From Cristatella mucedo (lineage: Eukaryota > Bryozoa > Phylactolaemata > Cristatellidae): a DNA stretch of 64,000 nt. Position 1 is the stretch's first letter. Every line of letters begins with the position of its first letter. The stretch is taken from positions 363,501 through 427,500 of the forward strand of contig WPIO01000075.1 of assembly GCA_009760855.2 (NCBI GenBank), in the 5' to 3' direction. The position numbers were made by a program, and so were the translations under genes. This document shows, piece after piece, positions 22,808 to 35,164 of the stretch. The notes beneath the pieces are model-generated. The model was not told the DNA's origin. It saw only the letters and a list, made by a program, of their open reading frames with translations, and ran no database searches.

Positions 22808-25800
22808 ATGGTGGTTGAGGTTCGTGTGCAAATGCGGCTTGCGGTGCTAGCGTGCTGTTGCTTGACTGGCGTACTGTCGAACGCTTGGACGAATCTCCTT
22901 GTAATAATAGGACGTCCAAAAGCACTCGGTTCACACCCTCGTATTTCGATCGCTGAAACGAACGCACGACATGTTTCTCTCCGACCAAGGCAACCCGCCG
23001 CCTCCGGACTCAGCCAGGTGCGTTCGGTGTAGTCGCTAGGAAATAATGCGAGCTGTCTCATTTCCCGCCGAGTTACGCCACCCGATTGAGTTAAACATTG
23101 CTTAGCCATCTTTTGTTGAATTTGCGGTGCACCGTTGCACCGGCGCGGTATTAAATATTCCTTAATCCACATGTACTCGTGATTGCGTGGCTAGCGGTGT
23201 GCGCTCGCTGTGCGTTTTGGCGCGTCGCGCGCAATTATTCGCGTGCATTTTCGACGCTATTTGTGGGAATCCTTTCAGTTTCGCGGATTCCTTCGATCGT
23301 GCTGGTGCCGTACGCAGCTCGACAAGGCCGGTCGGTCAACTGGCCATGTCTCTTCCTAAAAGCCCTGTCGCCAATCGCCCGCACAGTGTATGAGCGGTGT
23401 GTCGTGGCGCTGTCCTATCCACGCTGTGGGTGCGATTTTTATTATAAAGCTGACCCACAATTTCAAATCGTGACTTCCTATACCTGCAATACTTGTTCTA
23501 GTCTGGAGGGTGGATAATATTTAAATAGTGTGCACAGTTGCACACGGACAGCCTTCCTTCATGCCGAGCTGGTTTGGTCCAGCGGATAAGGTGCTCGCCC
23601 CGACCAAGGTCTGGCTGAGTTGAAGTCGTGGGCTCGAGCCCCGAGGCATATGTGAAGCGCCTGAATAGAGATTAAGTTCTCTTGGGGCAAAATATAATAT
23701 ATGATATGTATATAATATATAATATAATATATATATAATATATGATTATATTTTTTATAGTATGCCGTTCACGGCGTGCTCTTTTGCTCCTATGTTTTTT
23801 GTGTGGATAAACCTCGTTTGTTTCGAGCGAGTGGAGAGTAGAATCCTGCCCTATTGCTCGGTGCTACCCACGTTCCTACCCTTTGTCCATTCAATTGCAA
23901 GCATGATCGGACTTTCTTTTTCTGTCGTCGTTCGTACCGCCGGCAAGGCAGCCGTAAGCGTGGGTTTAGCAGTTTTAAGGATATTTCATTGTGGATGGTG
24001 GTCCATGAGAAAGCCTCGACTCAGATCTTGCTCCTTGCTCCTTATACCTATAGTCACACCATGACTCCGGCTAGGGAGATGTCGGCATGTGCATACAGTT
24101 GGTCTTCTTTCGCGTCATCTCTCTCTCTCTCTCTTCGAAAGTCTATTTTTCTAATTTATTTTCTTCTCTATCTCAGTTTGTAGGGCCATTCCTCTTCTTT
24201 GTCCTGCCACAGACGCTCCCAGTCCTGCGGCAAACTCTCTGTGTTTATGCACACGTGAGCGTTTGCGTCTTGTGTCCAAGTCTTCGTTATTTCACCGAAC
24301 TGCTGGCGTGCATGCATGCCTTTTGACTAAAAAAATGCCTTCTGACTATAAAAAAAATGAACTGGAAAATGCACGCACTTTTATTTTGCTCAAGGCATTG
24401 GTTATGACTGATGACCTTCTATTGTGCTGCACTCACCGGCAGGCTCTGACCCCTTGGTAGCGTTTGCCAGTTGCACCGGAATGCCCTCGCACTGTCTACT
24501 CCGCTTTCACTGTAGCATAAAGCTAAGGCTGGCGTGCAAGGTTCGAGACGAGTACGGCATGGTGCTGGCCAAGCACGTGCCTGCGCGCTCCAAGGATGCC
24601 TCAGCCATCGGCCCTTACGCTCCGGCTCAGCACGGTAAGCTATGGCCACTGCTGAGTAGTCGGCACCTGTCTCTACTTCTTTCTCTGCCTGTATCCTTCG
24701 GCTGTTGCCTTCATGCGGTCTGCTAATGTTAGCGCAGTGTCTAGTCGAACTAGTCAAATCATCTTTGACTCGGAGCAACTAACCGAATTGCTTTGGTACA
24801 AGCGTTTTGACTTCCACATGTTATTCTATATGTCCTGCATCTAGCTCTGATAACCAGTCATACTATGTGGGATTACCGTCGGCTCTGATTCTGCCGGCCT
24901 CAATTGTATTGATGGTTCTGTTGTAATTGTCTTGCATTGTGCACTAATGAATAGTCAAAGACAAGCTGATTCAGAAGCCTCGGTGATATACCAGTAAAAG
25001 TACCTTAGTGGCGTTGATCTCGTTGGCAACAGGCCAAGGAAAATGGCCTGCTGCTGCAGAACTCTTGACTCTCGACCTAGGTCCTAAAGTGCGAGCATGG
25101 CGCTGGGCTAAGACTGCTAAGCTAAGTCTAATCGGTGTCAGTTGACTGCAGCCGAAACTATAGGTGGGCCGAAAGGCCAGAACTAGCTAGCCCGACAGGG
25201 GCATTAGGTTAATTCAGTGTTCTTGTTTTGCCTTTGTCGGCCATTCAGCTTGGTCGACCCTGAATAGTGTCTGAGCCATATCAGCAAACTTCCTCTCCTG
25301 AGCAATTTTGTGGCTGCTTTAAGAATTTTGCTGAAACCAAACACCCTGCTGCTGCAAACTGCCCGGCAAACCGTGGCTGTGTGTGCCCTTTCTCCGGCGA
25401 GCATGTCGTGCAGGGTATGAGGGCAAAGGACCAAAGTAAGCTGGCGATGGCCTCAGTGAAAGGGTGATGTGCCAGCACAGTGCTAGCAAGCAGCTTAAGT
25501 CACCGAGCAATGCATGGTTATGCTTAGGTATGTATGCTGATTCTTCCGATGGGCGTAAGAAAAGGGTGTAATCGATCTGCTTGCATTTGCAGGCTAGCAG
25601 CTGCCCATGTGCATGTCCAGTCTGCAACAGGCTCAGCTCATTTGTGCTGTGAGTAAAGAGCGTGTGCAGGAAATTCTTGGAAATGGCCGATCGGAAAGCG
25701 AGAGTAGTTGCATTGTAGTAGCTATAGTGATCTATAGGCAGAATATCAGACATTATGGTCCTTATGTCAGTGTTCTAAGGTGAGTTCGGTGCAGGAGGTG

Positions 25801-28800
25801 AATAAATATAAAGTCTGCTTGTCATCAGAGTTTTAGACTTGAGCGATGCCATTCTGATTGCACTGTTAGTCGTGGTTTGAAGTAGTATTCGCGTTCTGTC
25901 TAGTGAAAAAGAGTGTAGGGAACTATCTCCCTCTTACTTCCGATAAATTTGCAGGTCTTTTTCTTGTCCGAGGAAGTGGCCCAACTCTGGTCAGCCTCTC
26001 TTGTTGCTGCCTCTTGAGTCTAGTTTTGCCCCAGGGGTTCCCGAGAGGAAGCACCCTGACTAGGCCAGGAGTGTCTGTTGATGCAATAAACCTGAGTTGG
26101 TTTGAGCTCTTAGTTGAGAGTGCTAACATGTTTTTATTTTGAGCTGTGTAAGTTTTACTGCAGGCAGTCAAATTATGCTTTTTGAGGACTGCTGTTCTAA
26201 TCATTGTAATTGGGAGCTGTTGCCACCACTTTCCTTTTTCTTCGTAGTTTTGTCTTGGCGTGACAGAGGCTTGACTGTTTTGCATTGATGAATGCCTTGC
26301 TGCAGGATATCCTGAGCAGTTTGCTGCCGATTGCCCTGTCTCGGAATAGTCGACGGTGCACAATTGCTTCTTGATTTGGCTTTCCTATAGGGCCATTGTT
26401 AGTGTGCACGTCAGCAGCTGCTGGGGTTCACTCGCTTGCATTTTTTTTTACAATGGGACAATTTCTACATGTTCAATCCCACACGATTATAATTTACTTG
26501 GCCCGGACCATGAGACATCTTTTGTTGTAATCGCATGGACATGACAGAGTCTGTTGGAGATGTATTTATTGAAATGCTCTGTCAATGTTTATTTGCCTGG
26601 TCTTCCGCACGAGCATGCTTGCTATTTCTGGCCGACTGTCGATCCAAGCCCATCGATGGCTTGTATACCTGCAGGAGATGCTGGGACCGTGGCCCTGATT
26701 GGAGGCCCGCACGCCTATCCTTCGGCGCCGGGTAAGCAGAGCCGGATGCGAGCTGCACGCCGAGCCCCGCCTCTCGGAGGCATCCGTGGCCGACCGTGTG
26801 AGGTGTAGCCTTCATAGGGGAAACTCACTCGACTGCTTCTGCCATTGCAGGTGTCGCTCTGACTGCAGCCGATGGCACGTTGCTATCTCGAGCCGAATCG
26901 CTGGCCGCTGCGGCAGGAGGGGAGTCGGCCACGAGCCGTGCGATCGTGCTCGCCGGCGGCAACCAGGTGGCCATCGTGCCGCGCCGCGCGCCCACCATGC
27001 CCAAGCCACAGTGGCACCCACCATGGAAGCTGTTCCGCGTCATCAGTGGCCATACAGGCTGGGTGCGCTGCCTGGCCGTGGAGCCGGCCAATCAGTGGTT
27101 CGCAACGGGCTCGGCAGATCGCATCGTCAAGATCTGGGACCTCGGGACAGGCGCTCTGAAGCTGTCGCTCACCGGGCACATCAGCACCGTGCGCGGCGTG
27201 GCGGTCAGTGCGCGTCACCCGTTCCTGTTTTCGTGCGGCGAGGACAAGCAGGTCAAGTGCTGGGACTTGGAGCAGAACAAGGTCATTCGCCACTACCACG
27301 GCCACCTTAGCGCCGTTTACGCGATGGACGTCCATCCTACCATCGACCTGCTGGCCACGGCGAGCCGTGATGCCACGTGTCGCATCTGGGACATGCGCAC
27401 GAAAGCGTGCGTGCACACGCTGACTGGCCATACGAATACGGTCGCAGACGTCAAGTGTCAGGCCGTCGAGCCGCAGGTGAGAAGTCCCGGTAACCGGCCC
27501 CCGACCTGTCGGTAGGCTGCCTTTCAGTGCAGTGCTACTTGCAACATAATTGCTGTTCACCTATTCTACCCTAGAGAAAGTGGTTTGTGATGTGTGTTGG
27601 TTGGGCGGAGAGGTAGCAGCGTGAGAGACTTGGCCGACTTTTTTCTTTTGTCCCGTGAAGGCGTGCACGACGTTTACCAATTCATCCGGACCGTAGTTGG
27701 CCGCAGCTTCTCCTTGGGGGGGGGGGAGTGCACGGCCGGCTGCAGCTCCTCGGGAGGCCCAAGCCTGGTCAGGTCTGCCTCTGCAGGTGCTATCGGTCCT
27801 TTTCGGTGCCGTGATTTGCCGTCACTGCTAGCTGGTCCTCGTGGCCAAGATATACTACTAAACATAGCAAATGATGTGTGTACGCAGTGGCCAGTGCAGC
27901 ATAGCGTGCGTGTGTGTGGGTGGGTGCAGTACTTGACTGTCGTGTCTAATTATGTATGCATATTTAGCAGACATTGTGATCTGCATCACTGACTTTTCTG
28001 CTGTAGCTAATAACATGTGGTCACGATTCTACTGTACGTCTCTGGGATCTGGCTGCCGGCAAGTGTCGTGTTACCCTCACTAATCATAAGAAGAGTGTGC
28101 GCGCAGTCACCCTGCATCCCACTCAGTAAGTCGCATGCCAGCATTCAATCTTGCCTCATTTGTGCATCTGCTTTTTGTCAATGATTTTTCATGGTTGCAA
28201 CAATACTGCCCTTGCCATGTGAGGCCATGTAGTGCAGTATGGATGAGATTTAGTAGCAAGCCCTCCCACCGGAAAGCTGATGTTCATGTATTCCTTCATG
28301 TGTTCCTTTGATTGGATAAGACCAGTGGTAACAACATGCTTCAATCTTGCGAAGCCTTCGCTGCTTCCGAGACGACGAACGATGAAATGACAAGAGGACA
28401 CATCTTGGAAATGCCCCACTCACACTTGAGTTCGAGTAAAAGTTCTTGCGATTTTGGTCTCTGTAGTCTTATTCTTAAAATATGTTTTAAAATGTCAACT
28501 TTTTAGGTTTAGTCGGTTGATAGTAATAAAAAAAGGCATTTTTTCTGTGAGTACGGTGCTCTTCGGGCCCTGTTTGTTGGTAGCATTATGATGTAGATAT
28601 TGTTTCCATCGTTAAGCGACTACTCGTTAGTCTGCTAGACCATCATCCTTGCGGCCTGCAGGGCCCTGGGAAATAGGCCCATTTCCAAATGATGTAATTC
28701 CCCGTGACACAGCTGTTGCTGGGTTAACGGGTTTTCCTATACGTCTCAGCAGCAGTCCAATCCAGCCACCGATTCGGACAGTCGATTTACCTGCGAACAT

Positions 28801-30568
28801 TTGGGGAAGCAGTTGTGAGTGCTTCGCAAGAGCGAGATGCTGACTTGGGCTGCTGCTCCTCCTCCTCCTGCTCAGTCGCTCTCTGCATTTGTGGTGTGCT
28901 TTCGTTTGCTCGCTGTGGCCACAGTGCCGCTGGCTCGGTCGAGGCGGAAGTCGGTCGGTGCACCGAGTTGCATCGCACCCGGTTCTTTTTCTCAGATACA
29001 CTTTTGCATCTGCTTCGCCGGACAACATCAAGCAGTGGAAGTTTCCGGACGGAAATTTCATTCAGAACCTGCCCGGTCATAATGCAATCGTCAATGCGCT
29101 GGCTGTGAACCCTGAGGGAGTGCTGGTCTCCGGTGGTGAGCCTGCTACGCACGCTGTGGCGCCCCGCTCCGAGCCTCTCCCCAGCGAGTGCCTCGGACCG
29201 TGCCGCCGCGCTTGTTCGCGACGACCTTTCAAGCACCACTGCTTGCGATAGCCGGAGGGTGTTTGTATGAAGGTGTGCCGATTTCTTTGCTGCGTTTTCC
29301 CACGCCGTGTGTTTGCGCAGCACGCACTGTGCGGTTGCTCTGCATGCCACCCAGCTCTGGGCCGCGGCTTTGTGGCAGAGGAACCGAGCTGCGCTAGCCA
29401 AACTGTGTCGGCGCTACTGCACTGCTCGGCACTGGGTTTGCGATTGCAGCCGACAACGGGACGCTGTACTTATGGGACTGGCGGTCGGGCTACAATTTCC
29501 AGCGAGTGCAGTCAGCCGTGCAGCCGGGCTCACTGGACTCGGAGAACGGCATCTTTGCGATGACGTTCGACCAGAGCGGCACGCGACTGCTCACTGCGGA
29601 AGCCGACAAGACGATCAAAGTGTACAAGGAGGACGATAGCGCCGTAAGTGGCTCGTTGTGGCACGCCTTCCTGCCTGCACGATCGGTCTTGTGGTTCCTT
29701 GTATCGCCCGTGCTCAGCTGCTGCCAGGGACGCTGGTGGTGCGAGTGCTGCCAAGTGTGCAGTCCCTGCTGCTCAGTGGATCAACAAACGTCTTTCTGTC
29801 ATTTCTTTCACGTGGTTACTTCCCCCTGCACAGAGAGTGAATGAGCCCCAGAGAGCGTGCAGGGCAGGTGTGCGCCCACGCGTTTGCGCTGGAGGGATCG
29901 AGTGCCGGCATCCGAAACTGCGGTCCTCCTTTTATTGACCACTGCTAAGTGGCGACCATCGCCATGAGGGGTCTTCTGCCACCATATAAATGTGGCTGCT
30001 AAATCAGCTCTCAACTGATTACCATGCCCCGCCCTGCCCCCCCCGTATCAATTTTTCGTGTTTGCCATTCGCTTTCTCGGCTCCCTAGAAGGCGAGGGCC
30101 CCTTCATAGGTCGTTGCACGACCAAAAGCACAGTTTGCGCGAGATCAGCAGTGTGTCGTGGGAGCTGCCCGAGCCACATTGTCTTCTAAGGCACATCTCT
30201 GTCACTGCACACAGCCGCCCCTGAGCCACCTGCTGCAGCCCGACTTGTCGCGTACCTTGTCGTTTGCTTGCAAGGCGAGCCAAGGTCGGGTGACGCTGGT
30301 GATAGTCACCGTTTTGGGTCGTGGCGTATGCTGCCGCTTCCCCTTCTTTCTGCTGAGTCTCTTACTTTGCCGAGAGTGCCAGTGTCCTGAGTGAGTCTCC
30401 TTGTGTCCAGATCCTGCGTTCTCCTGAGCAGCTGCTTCTCTCCCTCTTCCAATTCTGATGCCCTACTCGTTTTTTGCCTTTTTGTGACTGCGCTCGTTTT
30501 TGTTTCAGACTGAGGAAACACACCCGCTCAACTGGAAGCCAGGTCTTCTGAAAGGGAAGAAGTTCTAG
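22808..30568 (+). CDS. PLRG1: PLRG1 / Prp46, WD40 spliceosome subunit, complete nine-exon gene
   Basis: PLRG1 is the WD40 protein of the Prp19-CDC5L (NTC) complex and acts in the nucleus in spliceosome activation. Exons: 22,808-22,819; 22,911-23,017; 24,516-24,634; 26,675-26,731; 26,851-27,476; 28,007-28,125; 28,996-29,135; 29,450-29,643; 30,509-30,568. All introns are GT-AG and phases agree, giving 477 residues (human about 514). Residues 7-20 read [14 protein letters not shown] and then RTHDMF, the conserved N-terminus. The linker to about 145 is short and alanine-rich. [20 protein letters not shown] (147-166) starts a seven-bladed WD40 propeller: KIWD 192-195, KCWD 234-237, RIWD 276-279, RLWD 318-321, then NIKQW 357-361, LYLWDW and TIKVY. 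It ends [17 protein letters not shown]. Exon 1 has only four codons; a donor after codon 2 (GTG then gttgag) is the alternative. Introns are 91 to 2,040 bases and hold one SINE-B and one SINE-A. No canonical AATAAA was seen just downstream. Confidence 0.97.
23571..23694 (+). mobile_element. SINE-B in PLRG1 intron 2
   Basis: The head gctggtttggtccagcggat then aaggtgctcgcc is followed by box B ggctcgagcccc and the tail gaagcgcctgaatagagatt then aagttctcttggggc, the clearest LINE-like tail in the family. It is followed by a TA-rich run (23,690-23,760). It is in the same orientation as the gene. Confidence 0.85.
29875..30010 (+). mobile_element. SINE-A, diverged, in PLRG1 intron 8
   Basis: The body ccactgctaagtggcgacca is followed by ggtcttctgccaccatataa and gctgctaaatcagct, which line up with the end of SINE-A at 13,968. 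The tRNA head is strongly diverged. Confidence 0.55.
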
Positions 30569-32508
30569 GCGACTGCGTGCACGCCGTTCGTTTCTCCTCG
30601 CTGATGCGAGTGCTGTGCGTGTACTGTCTGACTCAGGCATGGGCCTTCGTAGACACTCGCAGTGTTGCATGGGCACACCAGCATCCTGCTTCTTCAATAC
30701 AGAGTCAGTTATCACAAGACCTTGTCGAGACGGTAATTGCATACCGCTTGTTCATACACCTGTAGCTCCACAAATCATGGAGACTGAGTGGGTGTTATGT
30801 TGAAGAGTTTTCTATAGCATGTGGTAGTTAGCATACCCCCGAAGGACGGCTTGAACAAATGTACCACACTTAACAGCTGCAGAGATGTCGTTTTATAAGA
30901 TTGAAGATGTTTAACAGAATACGATGTGCAGAGCAAAGACAAGTGGCTCGCCTGGTCTACCCCCCCCCCGTGCTGTCTTGTGACTATCAGGTCCAGACGA
31001 TGAATGAGCATAGCCCTCCCTGCTCGCTAGCTCTCACTTTCGAACTGGTCGAGCTTATGAGCTAGATACATTTGAGTGTTCTTTTGATAACATTAGGGGA
31101 GGTGGGTAGGGAAGAAGCTTTGCAGGTTTTGAAGTTCAGATCAGCTGATTTAATTGTCCCATAATTATTGGGCTTAGTATTAAGTCATAGTTAATAAGTA
31201 TTAATCAATTAGTCATGAGTAATTAGTAATCAGCCTAGTCTAAAGAGTATTAGGACAGCTATAAAATACTGTTCAGTCCATTGTACCGAGGCCCCTAATT
31301 TTGCCACAGCCTAGAAGGCGCATCATCTGAAATACTTGCAAGTCTAAAATTCCTTCAAATAGGGGCTTTTGGTTTGCTTAGTCCATTGGATATAGTCGAA
31401 TGCAATACTATTAATTGTTAGTGTGATCCTTAACGTTGTGGCTTATTAGACACAGTATAATGGACTTACTTGAGCATCATTGTTTCTTCCAGTAGTACTT
31501 TGCTAGTCACGACTAAGGTGTTCAATAGCCAGTCCTCAACAAAGGTAAAAATGGGCCATTTTCCCAAGTCAACGATTGGTGTGATAAAGCAGCCACTAAT
31601 TAAGTTCCATTAAGTTATCGGCCGCCCACCGAAATTAAGAGAAAGACTGCTCGGCCTGCTGACTGCTCAGCACTCACTGACTGCCCAGCAGGTAGGCAGC
31701 AGGGAAGAGGAGTAAGTAGCTCTAACGATACCTCTCTCAGTCAAGCCAGCTCAGAGCTGTCAAAATGCATGTAAATTAGTATGCGAGATCTGAATGGATT
31801 GTAGTCAGTTTTACTCCAGCAATAGGTTGCACGGTATTCTCTTAAGTGTTGCCTGAGAAGGACATGGGCATATCTACAGCTCTGTGGAGTTACAAGAGGT
31901 TTAACAGAGGTCAGTCTGCTTGGATCGACAATCTCTTTGCATCGTTTAAAAGAATCCAGTATTTTGGCAAGGATTATTAGCTTAAAAAAGCTGCCCTAAA
32001 ATTGGTCTATACCCTAATTCGGTGGGCAGCCAAGGTCTCGAATAAAGTTCATTCAGTAGCAACAGCAAAATTCCAAGTGCTTTCAATCTTCAAATGGAAT
32101 CTCTAAGTGAATCAATTATGATGTATGCTAAATTATGATACGTGCAAGTAAATGCTGTTCGTCCAAATTTCTATCAGCCTCAGAATATTTTTGCAAAAGC
32201 GATGTGGTTTTGTATCACTAGACTACTACTGGCATTAGGGTGCAGCATACCATCACACCCGATATGCTCTTACGAATCTTGAGTTGTGACGTAATGCCAG
32301 GATATTGATCACTGAAGATACAAGTCATGTGTGTACTATCAAGAAAGATTTGATTCTCTTCATCATCAGCATATAACCACGGTGTTTCACGGGTGCAATG
32401 TTAGTTTAAATATATGAGACCACGACAAGCTACTCCACAAAGACTCGCCGACAAGCAGACCATCGTCAAGACCTACTGTCCTATCAGACGGTTACTTTGT
32501 GTTAATAG
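30569..32508. other. Intergenic, includes PLRG1 3' UTR
   Basis: The first few hundred bases should hold the PLRG1 3' UTR; an AATACA variant lies near 30,698 and there is no clear AATAAA. 31,140-32,500 is AT-rich and gene-free apart from a possible MITE at 31,619-32,031. Confidence 0.5.
31619..32031. mobile_element. Possible MITE with short terminal inverted repeats
   Basis: The left end ggccgcccaccgaaatta and the right end taattcggtgggcagcc are reverse complements with few differences, about 410 bases apart. The interior is non-coding. No target duplication is obvious, so the call is tentative. Confidence 0.3.
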
Positions 32509-35140
32509 ATTTAATAATAAAAGATTTGATATAGCGCCCTCTGAGAAGTCAATCTCTTTCTAGGCACTTAACATGAGCTACAAAGGAAACACGATCGAAT
32601 GGTTAGTGGTAGCATGCTCGATAACCAAGAAGAATAGCATGGTTAGGGATGACATGCACATGGTCAGCTTGCAAATACTGTTAGTGTTTCAGTATCAGCA
32701 CCCATAAGCAAATAAAAGACGAATCGCAGGAACCCACTAAATTTTGTGATAAGTAGGTGCGTTTTATTAATTTCTTTTTAAATGTGGTCAAGTCAGTGGA
32801 TGTCGTGAGTTGAAAGTGAGCTTCAGTCAGGCTCTGGGAGCATACGAACTCAAGGCACACTCTCCAAAGAATCTTAAGTTTGCACGAGTTATAGGTAAAC
32901 GATTTGATTCCGAAAAGTTTGTGGTACGATGCGTAGCCTGGTGGGGGGAGCAGATCTTATAGGTAGGCTGGAGCCGAAGAATGAAGGGACCTGAAAGTGA
33001 GTGGCAAAGCCTTGAAGTCAATACGCTGCTTGACTGGTAGCCAGTGCAGGTCGGCCAGAAGTGGTATGATGCGGCAACTGCGACGCTCACGTCAGACAAG
33101 CCTAGCTGCAAGTTTTGCACCAGCTGTATGCGCCTGATTGCACAGGCCGCTAGACCAGCGAGCAGTGAGCTGCAGAAGTCAAGACGTGATGTCACAAATG
33201 CATGGACCAATTTAGAGGTTGAATCCTTTTCTAAACTAGCCCAAATTTTAGCAATGATATGTAGCTGAAAGTAGGCAGACTTAACTGTGGAGCTGATGCG
33301 GTCGTCTAACGAAAGGTTACTTTGGAACACGACACCTAGATTTCGTGCAGATTCAACAGGAGATATGCAGGCAGAGCCGATTTTGAGCGTTAGCCTTTCC
33401 AATTTCTGAATCACACTTGGCTTGCCCATGAGAGCATAGACCATGAAAAGAACAGGACAAAGCACCGAGCCCTGAGGCACCCCATATTTCAGAGGTTTTT
33501 CGAATTATCTTTGTCCCTCCACATCAATGCTCTGGAGTCTCCCGTTGAGATAGGACTTGAACCAATGCAATACAGTGCCAGTAATGCTCAGACGAGATGA
33601 GAGGCGCTCAAGAAGGACTTGGGCGATCAATAGTATCAAAAGCTGCCGAAAGATCAAGCAAAATTAGCAAAGGTACTCTACCCATATCTGAGTTCTTGAT
33701 TAGATCGTTGTGCACCCAAAGAAATGCCAACTCTGTGTGGAGTGATAAGCTCTAAAACCAGACTGGAACTTACTGGCACGGCTGCAAGTTTCAATATATG
33801 ATGTCAGCTGGTCTGCCATTACTCGTTCTAGCGTATTTGGTAGGAGTAGTAGAAGGAAGACTGGGCGGAAGTTGCTCAAGTTCTCTTGTTCAGCATTCCA
33901 GGGGAAGGGATGGGCTCCCTGATCTTGTCTATCTTCTTGATAAAGAAGCTAGAGAAGCGATGAGCTAGATCATCATAGGAATCATTGGGTAAGGAGCAAA
34001 TCTGGGAGTGGTTGAGATGATTGATCGTTGACACCAGCATTTTTGGATTATCCATCTGTGATTCAACAATGGTTTTTATAAGCTAGACTTGGTCCTTGCT
34101 AGTATCGATTGGTTTGACCTACAAAGTCCTCGCATGCCTGTCGATGGACGGTCAGTCCGGATCTTTTGTATTCTTTTCTAAGCTTGGGATTAGTGGACCA
34201 AGCTAGTTCAATGTCTACGGTAAACCATGGGCCGTCTCGGCGAGGGCTCACAGTGCACTTAGTCAGAAGTGCAAACTCGTTGAGCATGTCAGCTAGTGTC
34301 GTGTTGTCGCAATGTGCCTATGATGACATGTCAGGAGGGGGATTGAGAAGCAGAGGCAAAGCAGATATTGCTTCTCGGACAGCATCGATGTCAGGGGACT
34401 GAAGGTATTTCGATTCACGAGTGATTTTAAATGAGGTGGAGGGCACACATTGAAGACTAAATGAGATCAACATGTGGTCAGATAAGCAGGATTTGGTAAT
34501 AATTGGTGATGACAAAGTGCAGTTGTATGAGAAAATTTGGTCGAGTGTGTGACCTTTGATGTGAGTAGGGCCATGCACATGAGCCACAAGAGACAATGAT
34601 TCGGTAAATGCATGAAATTCAGTGCTGAATTCGTCAGATAAGTTATCAAAGTAAATGTTGAAATCACCCATAATAAAGGGTGATAATTTGAACAGCAAGT
34701 TGAAACAAAACTAGAGAACTCCGAGGTGAAGAAAGAGTTATTACATAGTGGGCGATAGACTACTGCCACCGTAGGTAGCTTGTGCTGTGAATTTAAGACT
34801 ATAGATTCGAAAGGCTGCTTCGAGGCTACTGCAAACAGCTTGAAGTTGAAGTTCAAGCTAGTGATAATAGTGACGGTAGTTTTAATTTATCTAAGGTTGT
34901 GGAAGAAGGAGAAACAAGTCGGGGTAGCGTCTTTAATTGTCAGGCAGTTTACCAATTTTAGCCAAGTTTTAGTCAAAGCGAGCAGGTCTAGACCTTCTTT
35001 AGAAGTAAGGTCGCCTATTAATAGGTATTTATTGCAAATTGCGCAAAGATTTCAAAGACAAGCGTTAAGTTTTGCCGACGGTGGTATAGCAGGCCTAATG
35101 ACCACTGAGTTAGAGAGATCGCAATGACGCCTTTCGTTAA
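32509..35140 (-). mobile_element. L2-type LINE copy F, endonuclease plus RT, degenerate
   Basis: On the - strand, the best-kept apurinic-endonuclease part of the family lies at 34,318-34,698: MGDFNIYFDN, then GPTHIKGHTLDQIFS and CLSDHMLISFSLQC, which carry the GDFN, TH/GHTLD and SDH catalytic motifs. An upstream piece LDLLALTKTWLKLVNCLTIK lies at about 34,890-34,985. RT pieces follow, then MPQGSVLCPVLFMVY and the C-terminal frame at 32,827-33,480, and the 3' tail near 32,509. The YADD region is deleted where GSVLCPVLFMVY joins MGKPSVIQKL. Frameshifts make it inactive. Confidence 0.9.
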
Positions 35141-35164
35141 ACGACCATATCAGTTACTAAATCA

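Noticed and set aside
22808-23032. Small secreted protein (signal-like [18 protein letters not shown]) read from the ATG at 22,808 or an internal ATG
   Set aside because: The same interval contains exons 1 and 2 of PLRG1 in a different spliced frame with a near-perfect family match, so the unspliced frame is an intron read-through.
25267-25467. Extra PLRG1 exon in intron 3 ([16 protein letters not shown] frame)
   Set aside because: It does not match the PLRG1 linker, and exons 3 and 4 already join in phase to a glycine codon.
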